A stretch of DNA of 64,000 nt from Variovorax paradoxus (lineage in GTDB: Bacteria; Pseudomonadota; Gammaproteobacteria; Burkholderiales; Burkholderiaceae_C), in NCBI RefSeq assembly GCF_030815855.1, contig NZ_JAUSXG010000001.1:4340001-4404000 (forward strand), in the 5' to 3' direction. The translations under genes and the position numbers were made by a program. Shown here in pieces: positions 8,668 to 17,611 of this stretch. The notes beneath the pieces were generated by a model that had not been told where the DNA came from, did no database searches, and was given only the letters and a program-made list of their open reading frames with translations. Numbering within the stretch: the first letter of the stretch is position 1; every line of letters starts with the position of its first letter.

Positions 8668-9548
8668 GGCAGCTCGGGCACCTCGATGTCCCCCTCGAAA
8701 ACCGTGGTGGCCGGGCCCGTCATGAGCACGGGGTGCCCCTCGCCCTCCCAGCCGATGGTGAGCACGCCGCCGTGCGTTTGCACGTCGACCCGGCTGTCGA
8801 GCAGGCCCAGTCGAATGCCCGCCACCACCGCGGCACAGGCGCCGGTGCCGCAGGCCAGCGTTTCGCCGGCGCCGCGCTCGAACACCCGCAGCTTGACGTG
8901 CGTGCGGTCGACCACCTGCATGAAGCCGGCATTCACCCGCTGCGGAAAACGCGGATGGTGCTCGATCTGCGGGCCCTGCCTGGCCACTGGGGCGGTTTCG
9001 ACGTCGTCGACCACCTGCACCGCGTGCGGGTTGCCCATCGACAGAACCGCCACCGAGACAATCGCCGAATCGGCATGCGTGCCAAGGGCCAGGTGCCAGG
9101 TGTGCCACGCGCCCGTCGGCTGCGGGTCGAGCCCCGCGGTGTCGAAAGGCACGCGGGCCGGCTCGAAAACCGGCGGCCCCATGTCGACCGTGACCCGGCC
9201 GTCTTCGTTCATGCGCGGCTCGATGACGCCCGACAGCGTTTCGACGCGCACCGCGTCCTTCTCGGTCAAGTGGTGCTCGCGCACGAAGCGCATGAAGCAG
9301 CGAGCGCCGTTGCCGCACTGCTCCACCTCGCCGCCGTCGGCGTTGTGGATCACATACTGAAAATCGACGCCCTCGGCCGCGCCCTCGGAGGGGCGCCGCA
9401 CCGTGAGGATCTGGTCGGCGCCGACGCCGAAGTGGCGGTCGGCCAGAAAGCGGTATTGCGCGGCCGTGAGGCCCAGCGTGCCGCGCGTTTCGTCGAGCAC
9501 GACAAAGTCGTTGCCGGCTCCCTGCATCTTGGTAAAGCGGATTCGCAT
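8664..9548 (-). CDS. dapF: Diaminopimelate epimerase
   Basis: DapF converts LL- to meso-diaminopimelate for lysine and peptidoglycan synthesis in the cytoplasm. The 294-residue sequence opens with [16 protein letters not shown]. It shows both catalytic cysteines, in EQCGNGARC and [10 protein letters not shown], and has the [10 protein letters not shown] segment. Length and motif order are normal. It heads the tightly packed minus-strand run dapF > DUF484 > YdcF-like > xerC > rlmI. Confidence 0.96.
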   Translation of the reverse strand: MRIRFTKMQGAGNDFVVLDETRGTLGLTAAQYRFLADRHFGVGADQILTVRRPSEGAAEGVDFQYVIHNADGGEVEQCGNGARCFMRFVREHHLTEKDAVRVETLSGVIEPRMNEDGRVTVDMGPPVFEPARVPFDTAGLDPQPTGAWHTWHLALGTHADSAIVSVAVLSMGNPHAVQVVDDVETAPVARQGPQIEHHPRFPQRVNAGFMQVVDRTHVKLRVFERGAGETLACGTGACAAVVAGIRLGLLDSRVDVQTHGGVLTIGWEGEGHPVLMTGPATTVFEGDIEVPELP

Positions 9549-9596
9549 CGGGCGATTATCCGCCCCCGAAAATGGCCCGGCTTGTCCAAGGCCCGG

Positions 9597-9974
9597 TCAG
9601 CCGCAGCGCGCGGCGACCACCAGGCCTTGCGGATCGACATCGACAGTGAGCCTCGCCGGGTCGCCCGGCGGCGGCAACGGCGTGCCGGCCGCCGAGCTGC
9701 GCGCGGATTTGGAACCGGTGCGGGTGCGCATTTCTTCCAGCAGCGGCGGGTTGAACGGCCGGCCGAGCGCGTAGCGCGCCTGCCCGGCCTGGCAGGCTTC
9801 TTCGGCAGGCACCGTCACGAGGACGGGCGGCGGCGGCGCCTCGGAGGTGAGCGGGCGGAATTTAGGCTGTGCCTGGCAGCCGGCAATGAACAGCGTTGCC
9901 GCGCAAAGGCCGCCCGCCATGGCGCCGCGCGCACGCGGGGAAGAGATGAAACCGGATTGCTGAAGGATGGGCAT
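9597..9974 (-). CDS. Lipoprotein with I78-type peptidase inhibitor domain
   Basis: The 125-residue precursor has a basic N-region, a hydrophobic stretch and a lipobox ending LFIAGC near residue 33, so it should be a lipoprotein. The mature part follows the I78 inhibitor pattern: a Cys-containing helix start (EEACQAGQARYALGRPF), a helix LLEEMRTRTGS, an Arg/Ser stretch, and the strand pair PARLTVDVDPQGLVVAARCG, whose terminal Cys typically pairs with the first. I78 proteins inhibit serine proteases in the periplasm. Family membership is by pattern recognition. It lies 48 bp downstream of dapF's start side but is a separate unit. Confidence 0.75.
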   Translation of the reverse strand: MPILQQSGFISSPRARGAMAGGLCAATLFIAGCQAQPKFRPLTSEAPPPPVLVTVPAEEACQAGQARYALGRPFNPPLLEEMRTRTGSKSARSSAAGTPLPPPGDPARLTVDVDPQGLVVAARCG

Positions 9975-10032
9975 GGTGTGTCTTGCTTCTTTCAACGGAT
10001 CGTAGCGCCGGCGGTGGTCAAATCCACCCGCC

Positions 10033-10971
10033 ATGATCAACCTGAATCGTTTCGATCTCATCTCCCTGCGGCTTTTTGTCGCGGTTGTCGATGGCGGAAG
10101 CCTGACCGCGGGCGCGGACCGATTCGGCGTTTCGCTCCCGGCGGCGAGCAAGCGCATTACCGAACTCGAGCAGCATTGCGGCATGGCGCTGCTGCAGCGG
10201 GGCCAGCGCGGCGTCACCGCCACGCCCGAAGGCCAGAGCCTGCACCGGCACGCCATCGAGGTGATTGCGCGGCTCGAGCAGCTGGTGCAGGCCGTCGACG
10301 ATCTTCAATCGGGCGCCACCGGGCACCTGCGGCTGTGCGCCAATCCTTCCGCTTTCGGCGGCTTCCTGCCCAGCGTGCTGGCCGAGTACGCCCGCCGCTA
10401 TCCGCACGTGGTGATCGACATGGAAGATGCCTTGAGCGAAGACGGCATTCGGGCTGTGCAGAAAGGCACGGCGGAGCTGGCGGTGATTGGCGACAACGTG
10501 CCGCACGAAGGCCTGGAGACCATCGTCTGCAATGTCGACCAGCTGGTGCTGCTGGTGCCGGCAGGCCACGCGCTGGCCGGCCAGCAGAACGCCCCCATCG
10601 TGAACGTGCTCGACCACGACCTGGTCACGCTCGCACGCAGCGCATCGCTCACGCGCAAGGTGATGGCCGCGGCTGACGCGGTCAAGCGCACACCGCGCAT
10701 CCGGGTGCAGGTGCGCAGCTTCGATTCGATGTGCCGCATGGTTTCGTTCGGGCTTGGCCTGGCGATCTTGCCGCGCGCGGCCGCCGCGCTCTATGCCCAG
10801 GCCCTCGGCCTCGTGCAGGTGGATCTCGAAGGCATCGAGATGGAACGCGTGCTGCTGCTGGCCATGCGCAGCCGCCCGGAACTCTCCGCGCCGGCGGCCG
10901 CCCTGGTTGAAATGATCGAAAGCACGGCTCCGTTCAGCGCAGCACGGCACTCTCCGACGCCTGGCGCATAA
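10033..10971 (+). CDS. LysR-family transcriptional regulator
   Basis: The 312-residue protein has an N-terminal winged helix-turn-helix (FDLISLRLFVAVVDGGSLTAGADRF, recognition part LPAASKRITELE). A periplasmic-binding-protein-like effector domain follows from ~residue 90. It is transcribed away from the I78 lipoprotein gene. Its 3' end overlaps the convergent alpha/beta hydrolase gene by 38 bp, so antisense interference is possible. The ligand and targets cannot be read from the sequence. Confidence 0.93.
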   Translation: MINLNRFDLISLRLFVAVVDGGSLTAGADRFGVSLPAASKRITELEQHCGMALLQRGQRGVTATPEGQSLHRHAIEVIARLEQLVQAVDDLQSGATGHLRLCANPSAFGGFLPSVLAEYARRYPHVVIDMEDALSEDGIRAVQKGTAELAVIGDNVPHEGLETIVCNVDQLVLLVPAGHALAGQQNAPIVNVLDHDLVTLARSASLTRKVMAAADAVKRTPRIRVQVRSFDSMCRMVSFGLGLAILPRAAAALYAQALGLVQVDLEGIEMERVLLLAMRSRPELSAPAAALVEMIESTAPFSAARHSPTPGA

Positions 10972-13072
10972 GGCGGTCGCGGTCCGCAGGCAGAAGAAAG
11001 CCCTGGGCGAACGCCTTCTCGGCGGCGGTCCGCACCGCGGCCACGTAGCCTTCATGGCTGCCATAGCGCTCCTCGAGCGACAGGCGCGGGTCGCCACTGG
11101 CAGTCCGCTCGGCACGCGTGCGTGCGAACGGCACGTACCCGCCCACGTAGTTGCACACCTGGCCTCGATGGAAGCCCTCTGCGGTAACGTTGAATCCCAG
11201 GTAGGTGCCCAGCGGCGCCATCACCAGCACCGTGGGAACCCCGTCGATCTCGTTGCCGTCGGCATCGACCTTCGGCACTTTCATCGGGATCACCTTCTTG
11301 ATGACCGGCGGCACATTGGTCGGCACGCCAGAGGCTTCGGAGTGGTTGAATTGCGGCCCCCAGTCATAGTCGAACACCGGAAACGCAAAGTTCTCCGGCA
11401 GGAAGATCGAGTCCGGAATGCCGGGCACCCCGCTCGGAAAGCCCATCGCCTTCTTGTTGGCGTCGACCAGCGTCCTGGCCGCCAGCGTGGGCCAGCGGCT
11501 GGGCGGCGGCGGCGTTCCGTTCAGCACCCAATCGCGCATGGCCAGGCGCAGCACGTTGGTAATTTCGGTGTGCGGCACCGGGTTTGCCGCCAATGTGCCG
11601 CGGCCAAAGTTGTTGCCGGGGCAGCTCGCCCTAGTGCTGGCCGTGACTGCGGGCATGTGCGTGAAGCCGCCCGCGCCGCCGCCGTGGTGGCTGCTCGGCA
11701 CGTAGTAGCGCCGAACGTTGCGCGGCAGCGGAATATCCGTGTCCCCCGCCGTGCCGATCCACTCGGGCGTGAGCTTCAGCGCGTACACCTCGGCCGACCC
11801 GAAATGCTCGATCACCTTCGGGCAGGTGTCGTTGGCGTTGCAACGCGAGAAGATGCTGCCAGTGGGTTGCCTTCGCACCGGGTCTGGCCAATCCACCCAC
11901 CACTGCGGGCCTTCGCTGCCCTGCTGATACAGCTCCAGCACGCCGTCCGGCTGGGCCCAGCGCGAGTTGGCCGCCACCCGGCGGCCCGCGATGATCGGCC
12001 AGGCTCCGTCGTACACCTTGCGGTTGCGCTCGTCCTGGTTCAGGCCCATGAAGATGAACTGCCGCACCATGTTTCCGGACTGCGACACACCCCGCACGGC
12101 AGTGCCCTTGACCAGGCCGGCCACCGGATTGCGCGTGCCGAAATCGTCGGCCGCCTCGTAGCGGAAGAAGGTGCCCACGTCGCGGAACGCCGCCATGCCC
12201 ACGCCCAACACATAGGCGTTTTGCGCCGGGTACACCACCTGGTACAGCAGGTTGGCGTCGAAGCCGTTGCGCAGGCAGATGTGCACCGGCAGATTGCCGG
12301 GCGCATTGGCCGGGTTGATGTCGATGGGCGTGCCCGGAAACGGATGGCCCGCCTCGCATTTGGCGAATGCCCAGTCGCCCGGCGCGATGGCCGGGCCATC
12401 GGTGACCACGCCGTCGACCGTTTCCTTGATGTGCGTCTTCAGCGTTGCCTGGGTCGTGTCCAACGTGGCCGGAAGGTAGGGCACGGGGTTGGTCTGCACC
12501 ATCAGCGGCTGCGAGGCCGCGCCGCTGCGGTTGACGATGCGCCCGAACACCATGCCTGTGACGGCCACGCCGTTCACCTTGGCAATCGGCGCCGCCACCC
12601 AGTGATGGGTGCCCTCGGCCCGGTTGGCGGGAACGCCCGTGTTGCCCGCGTTGTCCGCCTGCCAGCCGCTGCGCAGGCCAATATCGCCCAGCTCGCGCTC
12701 GTCCACAACAATGGTGCCCTCGCCACCGCGATTGGGCACGTCATGCCAGAGAAAGCCGCTCGCACGGCTCATGTCGACCGGCTTCACCAGATTGAAGGTA
12801 GTTTCATACCGCACCTTGCCGTCTGCGTCCGCCCCCAACTTGATGTCGGTGATGACGCTGTTGTGCGGGTCGTTCGGGTCGAGCTCGCCGAACGCGCGGC
12901 CGCGAATCTGCTCGTACGGGATCGACCGCCCCGCGAGCGGCGCAACGTTGTCGATCACGATGCGAGTGACGCGGGCCTCGGCCGGCGCGGCGGCAATAAC
13001 GATGGCCGCCGTGGCCGCTGCCGCGAGCCAGTGCAGGCGTGGCTGGCGCCCCGTCGGGCTTCTGGAGTGCAT
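10934..13072 (-). CDS. Secreted alpha/beta hydrolase domain-containing protein (~712 aa)
   Basis: A signal peptide is visible (Arg-rich start, LHWLAAAATAAIVIAAAPAEA). The long mature chain carries a nucleophile elbow VRGVSQSGNMVRQF, a conserved His-rich PSSHHGGGAGGF, many paired cysteines, and a C-terminal YGSHEGYVAAVRTAAEKA segment. This corresponds to the large 'alpha/beta hydrolase domain-containing' family often annotated in proteobacteria with unknown substrate. It is probably an exported esterase. No partner gene is adjacent; the only close neighbour is the convergent LysR gene. Confidence 0.8.
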   Translation of the reverse strand: MHSRSPTGRQPRLHWLAAAATAAIVIAAAPAEARVTRIVIDNVAPLAGRSIPYEQIRGRAFGELDPNDPHNSVITDIKLGADADGKVRYETTFNLVKPVDMSRASGFLWHDVPNRGGEGTIVVDERELGDIGLRSGWQADNAGNTGVPANRAEGTHHWVAAPIAKVNGVAVTGMVFGRIVNRSGAASQPLMVQTNPVPYLPATLDTTQATLKTHIKETVDGVVTDGPAIAPGDWAFAKCEAGHPFPGTPIDINPANAPGNLPVHICLRNGFDANLLYQVVYPAQNAYVLGVGMAAFRDVGTFFRYEAADDFGTRNPVAGLVKGTAVRGVSQSGNMVRQFIFMGLNQDERNRKVYDGAWPIIAGRRVAANSRWAQPDGVLELYQQGSEGPQWWVDWPDPVRRQPTGSIFSRCNANDTCPKVIEHFGSAEVYALKLTPEWIGTAGDTDIPLPRNVRRYYVPSSHHGGGAGGFTHMPAVTASTRASCPGNNFGRGTLAANPVPHTEITNVLRLAMRDWVLNGTPPPPSRWPTLAARTLVDANKKAMGFPSGVPGIPDSIFLPENFAFPVFDYDWGPQFNHSEASGVPTNVPPVIKKVIPMKVPKVDADGNEIDGVPTVLVMAPLGTYLGFNVTAEGFHRGQVCNYVGGYVPFARTRAERTASGDPRLSLEERYGSHEGYVAAVRTAAEKAFAQGFLLPADRDRLMRQASESAVLR

Positions 13073-13237
13073 GCTGTCTCCTGTCTTTTTTGTGTGCGGA
13101 TCCGACGGCGTCGGCGCTGTGCATCCTCACAATTCGGAGACACGCCGGCAATTCACGTCTTGTTTAGCCGGTCTTAACCGGTGGTTAAGGACTGGCTCGC
13201 ACCGCAAGCTGAAAGCCGACTCACCCCGCCCGCGGCA

Positions 13238-13528
13238 TCAGAGCGCCGTGCAATAGCAACTGACAGGCGCACAAGCCAGCTGCGCCTCCAGCGCACGCCA
13301 GGCGCCCGACGCCACCGCGCGGTCGATATGCGCCTGATGATGACTCCGAGATTCCCACGATTCGACCAGCGTGAACACGCAGGCGTTGTCGCTGCGCCCG
13401 AACAGCTGCACACCCCGGCAGCCATCCGCCGACGGCAGCGACTGTTTGACCTGGTTCATGAGCTCGGCGAATGCGGAGGCGCCCTCGGGCTTGGCTTCGA
13501 AAGTGATGATGACGTTGATCGGGTCCAT
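13238..13528 (-). CDS. Antibiotic biosynthesis monooxygenase (ABM)-like small protein
   Basis: The ~96-residue protein has the dimeric alpha/beta-barrel pattern of quinol monooxygenase/ABM proteins: VIITFEAKPEGASAFAELM, then GCRGVQLFGRSDN, FTLVESWESRSHHQAHID and a terminal helix. Family members oxidise quinols or act in small-molecule detoxification without metal cofactors. I take MDPINV as the start; a TTG seven codons upstream is possible. It lies between the secreted hydrolase and the AraC regulator on the same strand. Confidence 0.78.
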   Translation of the reverse strand: MDPINVIITFEAKPEGASAFAELMNQVKQSLPSADGCRGVQLFGRSDNACVFTLVESWESRSHHQAHIDRAVASGAWRALEAQLACAPVSCYCTAL

Positions 13529-13595
13529 GGAATTTCGCTGCTGCTTCAAAGAAAGAAAAGAAAAAGGAAGCAGGCAGGTTAGCCAGCGCCCTTCC

Positions 13596-13611
13596 TCGCG
13601 CCTAGGCGCGA
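13596..13611. other. 16-bp perfect palindrome between the AraC and ABM genes
   Basis: The sequence TCGCGCCTAGGCGCGA is its own reverse complement. It lies about 70 bp upstream of the ABM gene start and downstream of the AraC gene, and could be an operator. No T-run follows, so it is not an obvious terminator. Confidence 0.4.
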
Positions 13612-13663
13612 AGCTGCGAACAAATTGCCCATGGCTGCGAAGCTTGCGCAGCCCCCATCGCCA

Positions 13664-14614
13664 TCAGCCCGACTGCACGCGCCGCACGTATTCCGCAGGC
13701 GTTGCCTCGAACCGCCTGCGGAACGCACGGTTGAAATGCGCCGGGCTCTCGAACCCCACCTTCGCAGCCGCATCGCCGGGCCGCAGCCCCGCGCCCAGCA
13801 TCAGCGTGCGCGCTTCTTCCAGGCGCAGGTCGCGAATGCAGCGCATCGGCGTGACCCCAGCCACCTCGCGAAAACTGTGCGCGAAGTGCGAAGGGCTCAT
13901 GTGCACGTGGCTGGCGATTTCGGCCACCGACAGCGGCCGGCCCAGATGGCGGCGCATGAAGGCGATCGCCGTCTGTATGCGTGCCCCGGCCTTGCTGACC
14001 GCGCCCGCGCTGCGGATGGCGGCCGCGGCCTCGGAGCGCAGCAGCCGCAGCACGATCTCCTCCACGGCCAGCGGCGCGAGCGTGCGGCGGTCCACCGGGT
14101 CATCGGCCGCCAGCAGCAGACGGGTGAAGGCCTCGACCACTTCCGGCGCCACCGGGGCCGTGAAGTTCTCGGTCACGCGGGCCGGCTCGGCCGTCAGCGT
14201 GCCGCTTTCCGCCAGCGCGACGAAAGACTTGACCAACACATCGGGCGGCAGGTCGAGATGAATGGCGAGGTACGGCGCTTCAGCGCTCGCCCCGACGACC
14301 GTGCCGCGGCACGCGACCTCGGCGCCTAGCACCAGGCATTGGGTGGCGCCGTAGTCGAGCGAGCGACGGTCGCCGCCGAGGTGCGCGGTCTTGCGGCCTT
14401 GCAAGACCACCACGACGCCCGGCGTGAGGCGCTGGGTTTTCTCGTAGCGGATCGGGCGGGAGAAGCGGTAGTAGCGCAGGCCGGGGTAGATGGCATCGGT
14501 GCGGCCGTCTGCGGGGGTTCGCGCCGCGACCATGTCGCGCAGGCGGGCCCAGGCGGCCGGGATCATGGCTTCTTCGAGCTTGTTGTTGTCGTCGGCGACG
14601 GCGGGAGCTGGCAT
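13664..14614 (-). CDS. AraC-family transcriptional regulator with AraC_N domain
   Basis: The 316-residue protein has an N-terminal cupin-like AraC_N domain (GLRYYRFSRPIRYEKTQ, VVVLQGRKTAHLG, YLAIHLDLPPDVL). A C-terminal double helix-turn-helix follows (LSVAEIASHVHMSPSHFAHSF and AAAKVGFESPAHFNRAFRRRF, each typical). It may regulate the ABM gene downstream; that is inferred from synteny only. It marks the last core-type gene before the low-GC island. Confidence 0.92.
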   Translation of the reverse strand: MPAPAVADDNNKLEEAMIPAAWARLRDMVAARTPADGRTDAIYPGLRYYRFSRPIRYEKTQRLTPGVVVVLQGRKTAHLGGDRRSLDYGATQCLVLGAEVACRGTVVGASAEAPYLAIHLDLPPDVLVKSFVALAESGTLTAEPARVTENFTAPVAPEVVEAFTRLLLAADDPVDRRTLAPLAVEEIVLRLLRSEAAAAIRSAGAVSKAGARIQTAIAFMRRHLGRPLSVAEIASHVHMSPSHFAHSFREVAGVTPMRCIRDLRLEEARTLMLGAGLRPGDAAAKVGFESPAHFNRAFRRRFEATPAEYVRRVQSG

Positions 14615-14950
14615 CGGCTTTGTTGAGGAGAGAAAGGAAAAGCGAAATGCGCAGGGTAGCCGGTCGGCGTGCGCCCGATGGCGGGGCGCGCTGTTGCTGG
14701 CGCTATGGAACGCAGAGGATGTTCCGTTTGCAGCGCTTCGTTCACCGCGTCCTTTGAAGCTCAGCAGCGAAAGCGTGCGGCCCCAGCGGCTATGGTGCGC
14801 GCCCTAGCACTTTCGCCTAGTGCGCCATTGAAGTTGCGAATTCCCGGTGTTGCGCATCTGAAGGTTCGCGGATGTACTGCTCACCGGCTGCTTGGGGCCC
14901 AAAGCAGAACTACGAGCTTCTCCATAGGAGACGTTCAAGGCTTCAACACC
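14615..14950. other. Gene-free stretch at the left edge of the accessory island
   Basis: No convincing gene was found in these 336 bases. They hold the upstream region of the AraC gene, a pair of near-repeated CCTAGCAC/CCTAGTGC words around 14807-14822, and near 14880-14908 a poor match to the TTGGCCGA-type element that recurs between island genes. Confidence 0.5.
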
Positions 14951-15580
14951 TTACCGCTGCCGAAGCCAGGCCAGAGCCCTCAAGCGCAGGCTGCCAAACG
15001 AGGTACTCGTTCCAGACCTCCCAACTGGAAGAAGCCAGCCAGATACGAGACCGCAAATCAAACCCGCCCCCGCCGAAAGATTGGCCATCTCGACGATTCG
15101 AACTACACGATTTGGATTGCCTGATAACAGCACAGGGAAGTACGCCGCAGCCGCCCCATACCCGACGACTACCCCGATTGCCGCTCCTGCCACAGCTCCG
15201 AGGGTCATTCTTGGGAACGCGGCAACCAGACAGAGCACCGAAATGCAGTACAGGAGACCAGCGACTACCGCCGGAGCACCACCAACAGCGAACGCGCCAA
15301 CAATCGCAAAAGGGTGGAGAGCAAATGTCAGTGACTCTCTCGAGTCGGACGCTGACGCGGTCATAAGAAGTCCGAGCAAGGGGCCAAGAATGACAAAAAA
15401 ACCAATCGACTGGGCTGCGTGAATGAGCTTTGGCTTACCTGAAAAGATGGGTGTCTTTGGCGGAGTGCGCCGACTAGAAGAATCCGGTCTCCAACTGCTG
15501 CTGGCGCCGAAGTCCGCGCCACATACCTCGCACGACGTGGCATCCAGAGCAACCTGCGCATCACAGTTCGGGCAGTACAT
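14951..15580 (-). CDS. Zinc-ribbon multi-pass membrane protein, unknown function
   Basis: The ~209-residue product begins with a zinc ribbon (MYCPNCDAQV then CEVCGADFG, two CxxC pairs). After a Ser/Arg/Pro linker it has about four hydrophobic segments (e.g. IGFFVILGPLLGLLMTA, AVVAGLLYCISVLCLVAAF, GAVAGAAIGVVVGYGAA). The start at MYCPNC is preferred over an ATG twelve codons upstream because it places the ribbon at the N terminus. I do not recognise the family. Codon use is less GC-rich than in core genes. Confidence 0.7.
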   Translation of the reverse strand: MYCPNCDAQVALDATSCEVCGADFGASSSWRPDSSSRRTPPKTPIFSGKPKLIHAAQSIGFFVILGPLLGLLMTASASDSRESLTFALHPFAIVGAFAVGGAPAVVAGLLYCISVLCLVAAFPRMTLGAVAGAAIGVVVGYGAAAAYFPVLLSGNPNRVVRIVEMANLSAGAGLICGLVSGWLLPVGRSGTSTSFGSLRLRALAWLRQR

Positions 15581-15595
15581 ATGGTTTATCGGGCG

Positions 15596-15622
15596 TGAGT
15601 CCGGTTGTGGCCGCAAGCGGAG
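15596..15622 (+). repeat. Intergenic TGGCCG-core element (copy A)
   Basis: A weak match (GTCCGGTTGTGGCCGCAAGC) lies between the stop of the 120-aa unknown gene and the start of the zinc-ribbon gene. It is included because every neighbouring boundary has a related copy. Confidence 0.4.
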
Positions 15623-15625
15623 GGC

Positions 15626-15988
15626 CTATTTGGGCAACCGTCCGGTGTCCATAAGGAATCCCACGAAATCATCGTGAAGGCCTTCGCCGATCTTGCTCCC
15701 ATGTTCATCAACCACGTAGAGGCGCCCTTTCTCGGCGAGAGCCGTTCCGCCATCCATGGCAACCAGGAACGAATGCCCGAGACCACGAAAGCACTCCGAC
15801 AGGACCTTTGCCAGAGTTTCTCTCGCTACTCCAGCGGCGGCTAGGGCGCGCTGAATCTCGCGATACGGCTTCTCGTCCTCTACCCAGACAAGGTCGGATT
15901 GCGGGTCGGTGAGGGCTTCCGACGCGGTTGTCGACCACACTTCCAATGCCCTTGCCATGTCTTCAAACAGGTCGTCCTTTGTAGCCAT
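15626..15988 (-). CDS. Small acidic protein of unknown function
   Basis: The 120-residue product starts MATKDDLFEDMARALEVW and ends GFLMDTGRLPK, and has no signal peptide or membrane segment. I do not recognise the family; size, acidity and setting are compatible with an immunity or cassette protein. A degraded relative of its first ~25 residues is present at 24855-24931. Its 5' end overlaps the tail of a truncated acetyltransferase gene, and a TTGGCCGA element lies just upstream. An in-frame ATG three codons earlier is also possible. Confidence 0.68.
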   Translation of the reverse strand: MATKDDLFEDMARALEVWSTTASEALTDPQSDLVWVEDEKPYREIQRALAAAGVARETLAKVLSECFRGLGHSFLVAMDGGTALAEKGRLYVVDEHGSKIGEGLHDDFVGFLMDTGRLPK

Positions 15989-16373
15989 AAGATCCATGCG
16001 AATTGATGCCGATGCGAACGTCCGGCGTTGGCCGATTTGTTTCAGGTGATGCGGCGCACCATGTGCCGGCGACGGCATTCGTCGCACCCAATGCGATGGC
16101 CTGCCGCTCCGCCTCGGCCAGCAGGTGGCTGCCCAGGCCCGAGCCGCGCACGTCGGCTTCGACAAACAGTGTTTCGATGTTGAGCCAGTAGAGAAAAACA
16201 AAGCTCCGCACCCCGCCCAGCAATCGGCCATTCCCGTCCCTGGCGTTGAGCCGGATGTACTGCTGCTCGGGATACTCGCCGTCGAAGCCATAGTTGTAGT
16301 GGCGCAGCTTGCGGCCGAGCTCGCCGGAGCGGAGTTCTTCCGGCGTGGCGGCGGTGATGCTGTTGTTTTCCAT
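15963..16373 (-). pseudogene. Truncated GNAT acetyltransferase, partial duplicate
   Basis: The first ~98 residues closely match the intact acetyltransferase at 18962-19390 (e.g. EELRSGELGRKLR, EYPEQQYIRLNARDG, and the acetyl-CoA loop VRGSGLGSHLL). Similarity stops abruptly after LGATNA. The last ~35 residues are unrelated and run across a TTGGCCGA element into the next gene, so the C-terminal strand and helix of the fold are missing. It is therefore probably inactive, although the open frame of 136 codons is intact. Confidence 0.8.
16014..16047 (+). repeat. Intergenic TTGGCCGA element (copy at truncated-GNAT junction)
   Basis: The core reads GTCCGGCGTTGGCCGATTTG. It lies between the point where acetyltransferase homology ends and the start of the 120-aa unknown gene, as expected for a cassette boundary. 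Confidence 0.6.
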
Positions 16374-16400
16374 GTGGGAGAAGGGTAACGGAGCCGCGCC
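16078..16400. repeat. Direct repeat, left copy (GNAT duplication)
   Basis: About 320 bp covering the 5' two thirds of the acetyltransferase gene plus ~25 bp upstream (ending GGTAACGGAGCCGCGCC) is repeated in the same orientation at 19095-19417 with high but imperfect identity. Confidence 0.88.
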
Positions 16401-16407
16401 GCGCCCC

Positions 16408-16435
16408 GGTTGGGCGTGTGGCCGAATTCCGACTC
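16408..16435 (+). repeat. Intergenic TGGCCGAATT element (copy B)
   Basis: GGGCGTGTGGCCGAATTCCG lies between the stop of the 81-aa gene and the start of the truncated acetyltransferase. Confidence 0.5.
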
Positions 16436-16679
16436 ACGGCCGATGCGTGCCCCAACCCTGGAATGTGTAGTAGATGTTCATTGTTTCCTCGTGAGAGTCC
16501 GCCCAGAATACCCAGACGCAATGGCCCCGGCCGAAGATCTTCTCAGAGAGCTCGCGCACGGGGTTTCCGTCAGGGCCAGCCGGAACGCACGAGGGCAACC
16601 AGTCACCCGCGACATCCGGATTGGGATGCATCCAGATCTCGTAGAGGTCGCCTGATGGCCGGTGCGTTTGCGTCGACAT
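16434..16679 (-). CDS. Small hypothetical protein (81 aa)
   Basis: Starting at MSTQTHRPSGDLYEIWMH, the 81-residue product is rich in Trp, Pro and His and contains CVWVFWADSHEETMN. It has no recognisable domain, signal or membrane helix. No clear ribosome-binding site precedes the chosen ATG. Its placement between two boundary elements, like its neighbours, argues that it is a real cassette gene. Confidence 0.52.
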   Translation of the reverse strand: MSTQTHRPSGDLYEIWMHPNPDVAGDWLPSCVPAGPDGNPVRELSEKIFGRGHCVWVFWADSHEETMNIYYTFQGWGTHRP

Positions 16680-16779
16680 TTGGGGAAAAGGAGGCGTGAC
16701 TCCGGGCGCTGGCTGTGACGGACTGCAGCCGGCACGAGCGTGCCCGCAAGGCATATCTGAAGGAAAATTGTAGAGCCGT

Positions 16780-16850
16780 GACGGACTTCCGGCCTTGGCC
16801 GAATTTTGCCCCACGGCACGACCGGCTGTTTGTGGCCGCGGTTTGGCGAT
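16780..16850 (+). repeat. Two adjacent TTGGCCGA-type elements (copy C pair)
   Basis: The first copy has core CCGGCCTTGGCCGAATTTTG at about 16789-16808. The second, CCGGCTGTTTGTGGCCGCGG, follows about 20 bases later. Both lie in the gap between the 236-aa gene and the 81-aa gene. Confidence 0.6.
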
Positions 16851-16883
16851 ATGCCCGCTCCGAGGTTCTCTCGGCCTCAACGG

Positions 16884-17594
16884 CTATTGATTGGTGATGG
16901 TCAACAGGCCCTCACGGCGCAGACGGTCGACTTCATCGACGAACTGCGAGTACTTGCGGCTGGACGAGGCTGGATGTGCCCAAACGCCTTCACCTGCACC
17001 GAACAGGCTCAGTCGCCTAGAGGTGAGCGACACGTAGCTATTCGGGGGAAAGCCAAGCTTCTTGCAGACGTCCCAGTTCACGTCCGTAGCCTTCCACGCA
17101 ACATGGCGCGCCGGATCCCAGCGGAGCTGGGCTAGGGGCAGGCCAACAACCTCGACGTCCGCATGCAAGTCGGTGAAATCGAGCATGAGAGTTTCGGTAT
17201 CTTCCTGCGCGGCAATCCAAGCGTCGAGTTCCCGCTTCCGGTCCGCACCAAGCTGGTCCGTCGCCATCGGTTTGACCCAGAGCGACGAGCTCCGCTTGCC
17301 GCCTCGCACCACGACGCGTCTCAGCACCGTCTCTGCCCCGACGATCATGGCATCTGGCGAGCTGGTTTCCTCGAAGGTCACGTCATGAAGCACGGCGCCT
17401 GGGTAGATGGCAAAGTTGCCTTCAATCGTGCAACGAGAGAATGTGCAGCGCTTGACAGTTACAGCGGATTCCGGAGGACGCCCGGGCCCGATGACCGACT
17501 GAGTCAACCGGGCATTCACCAAATTCAGGTCGACCAGCGTGGGCGCCTCGGAAAAGAGTCCATTTAAGCTCGGAAGGAACTGGAAGTTGTCCAT
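16884..17594 (-). CDS. Conserved hypothetical protein (236 aa)
   Basis: The product begins MDNFQFLPSLNGLFSEAPT. Its first ~100 residues alternate short hydrophobic positions, as in right-handed beta-helix or pentapeptide-like folds (LVDLNLVNARLTQSV, CTFSRCTIEGNFAIYPG). The C-terminal half has WDVCKKLGFPPNSYVSL. I do not recognise the family. It has no signal peptide, so it is likely cytoplasmic. Context among small immunity-like genes is the only functional hint. Confidence 0.72.
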   Translation of the reverse strand: MDNFQFLPSLNGLFSEAPTLVDLNLVNARLTQSVIGPGRPPESAVTVKRCTFSRCTIEGNFAIYPGAVLHDVTFEETSSPDAMIVGAETVLRRVVVRGGKRSSSLWVKPMATDQLGADRKRELDAWIAAQEDTETLMLDFTDLHADVEVVGLPLAQLRWDPARHVAWKATDVNWDVCKKLGFPPNSYVSLTSRRLSLFGAGEGVWAHPASSSRKYSQFVDEVDRLRREGLLTITNQ

Positions 17595-17611
17595 GCGGCT
17601 GGCGGTTTCGT

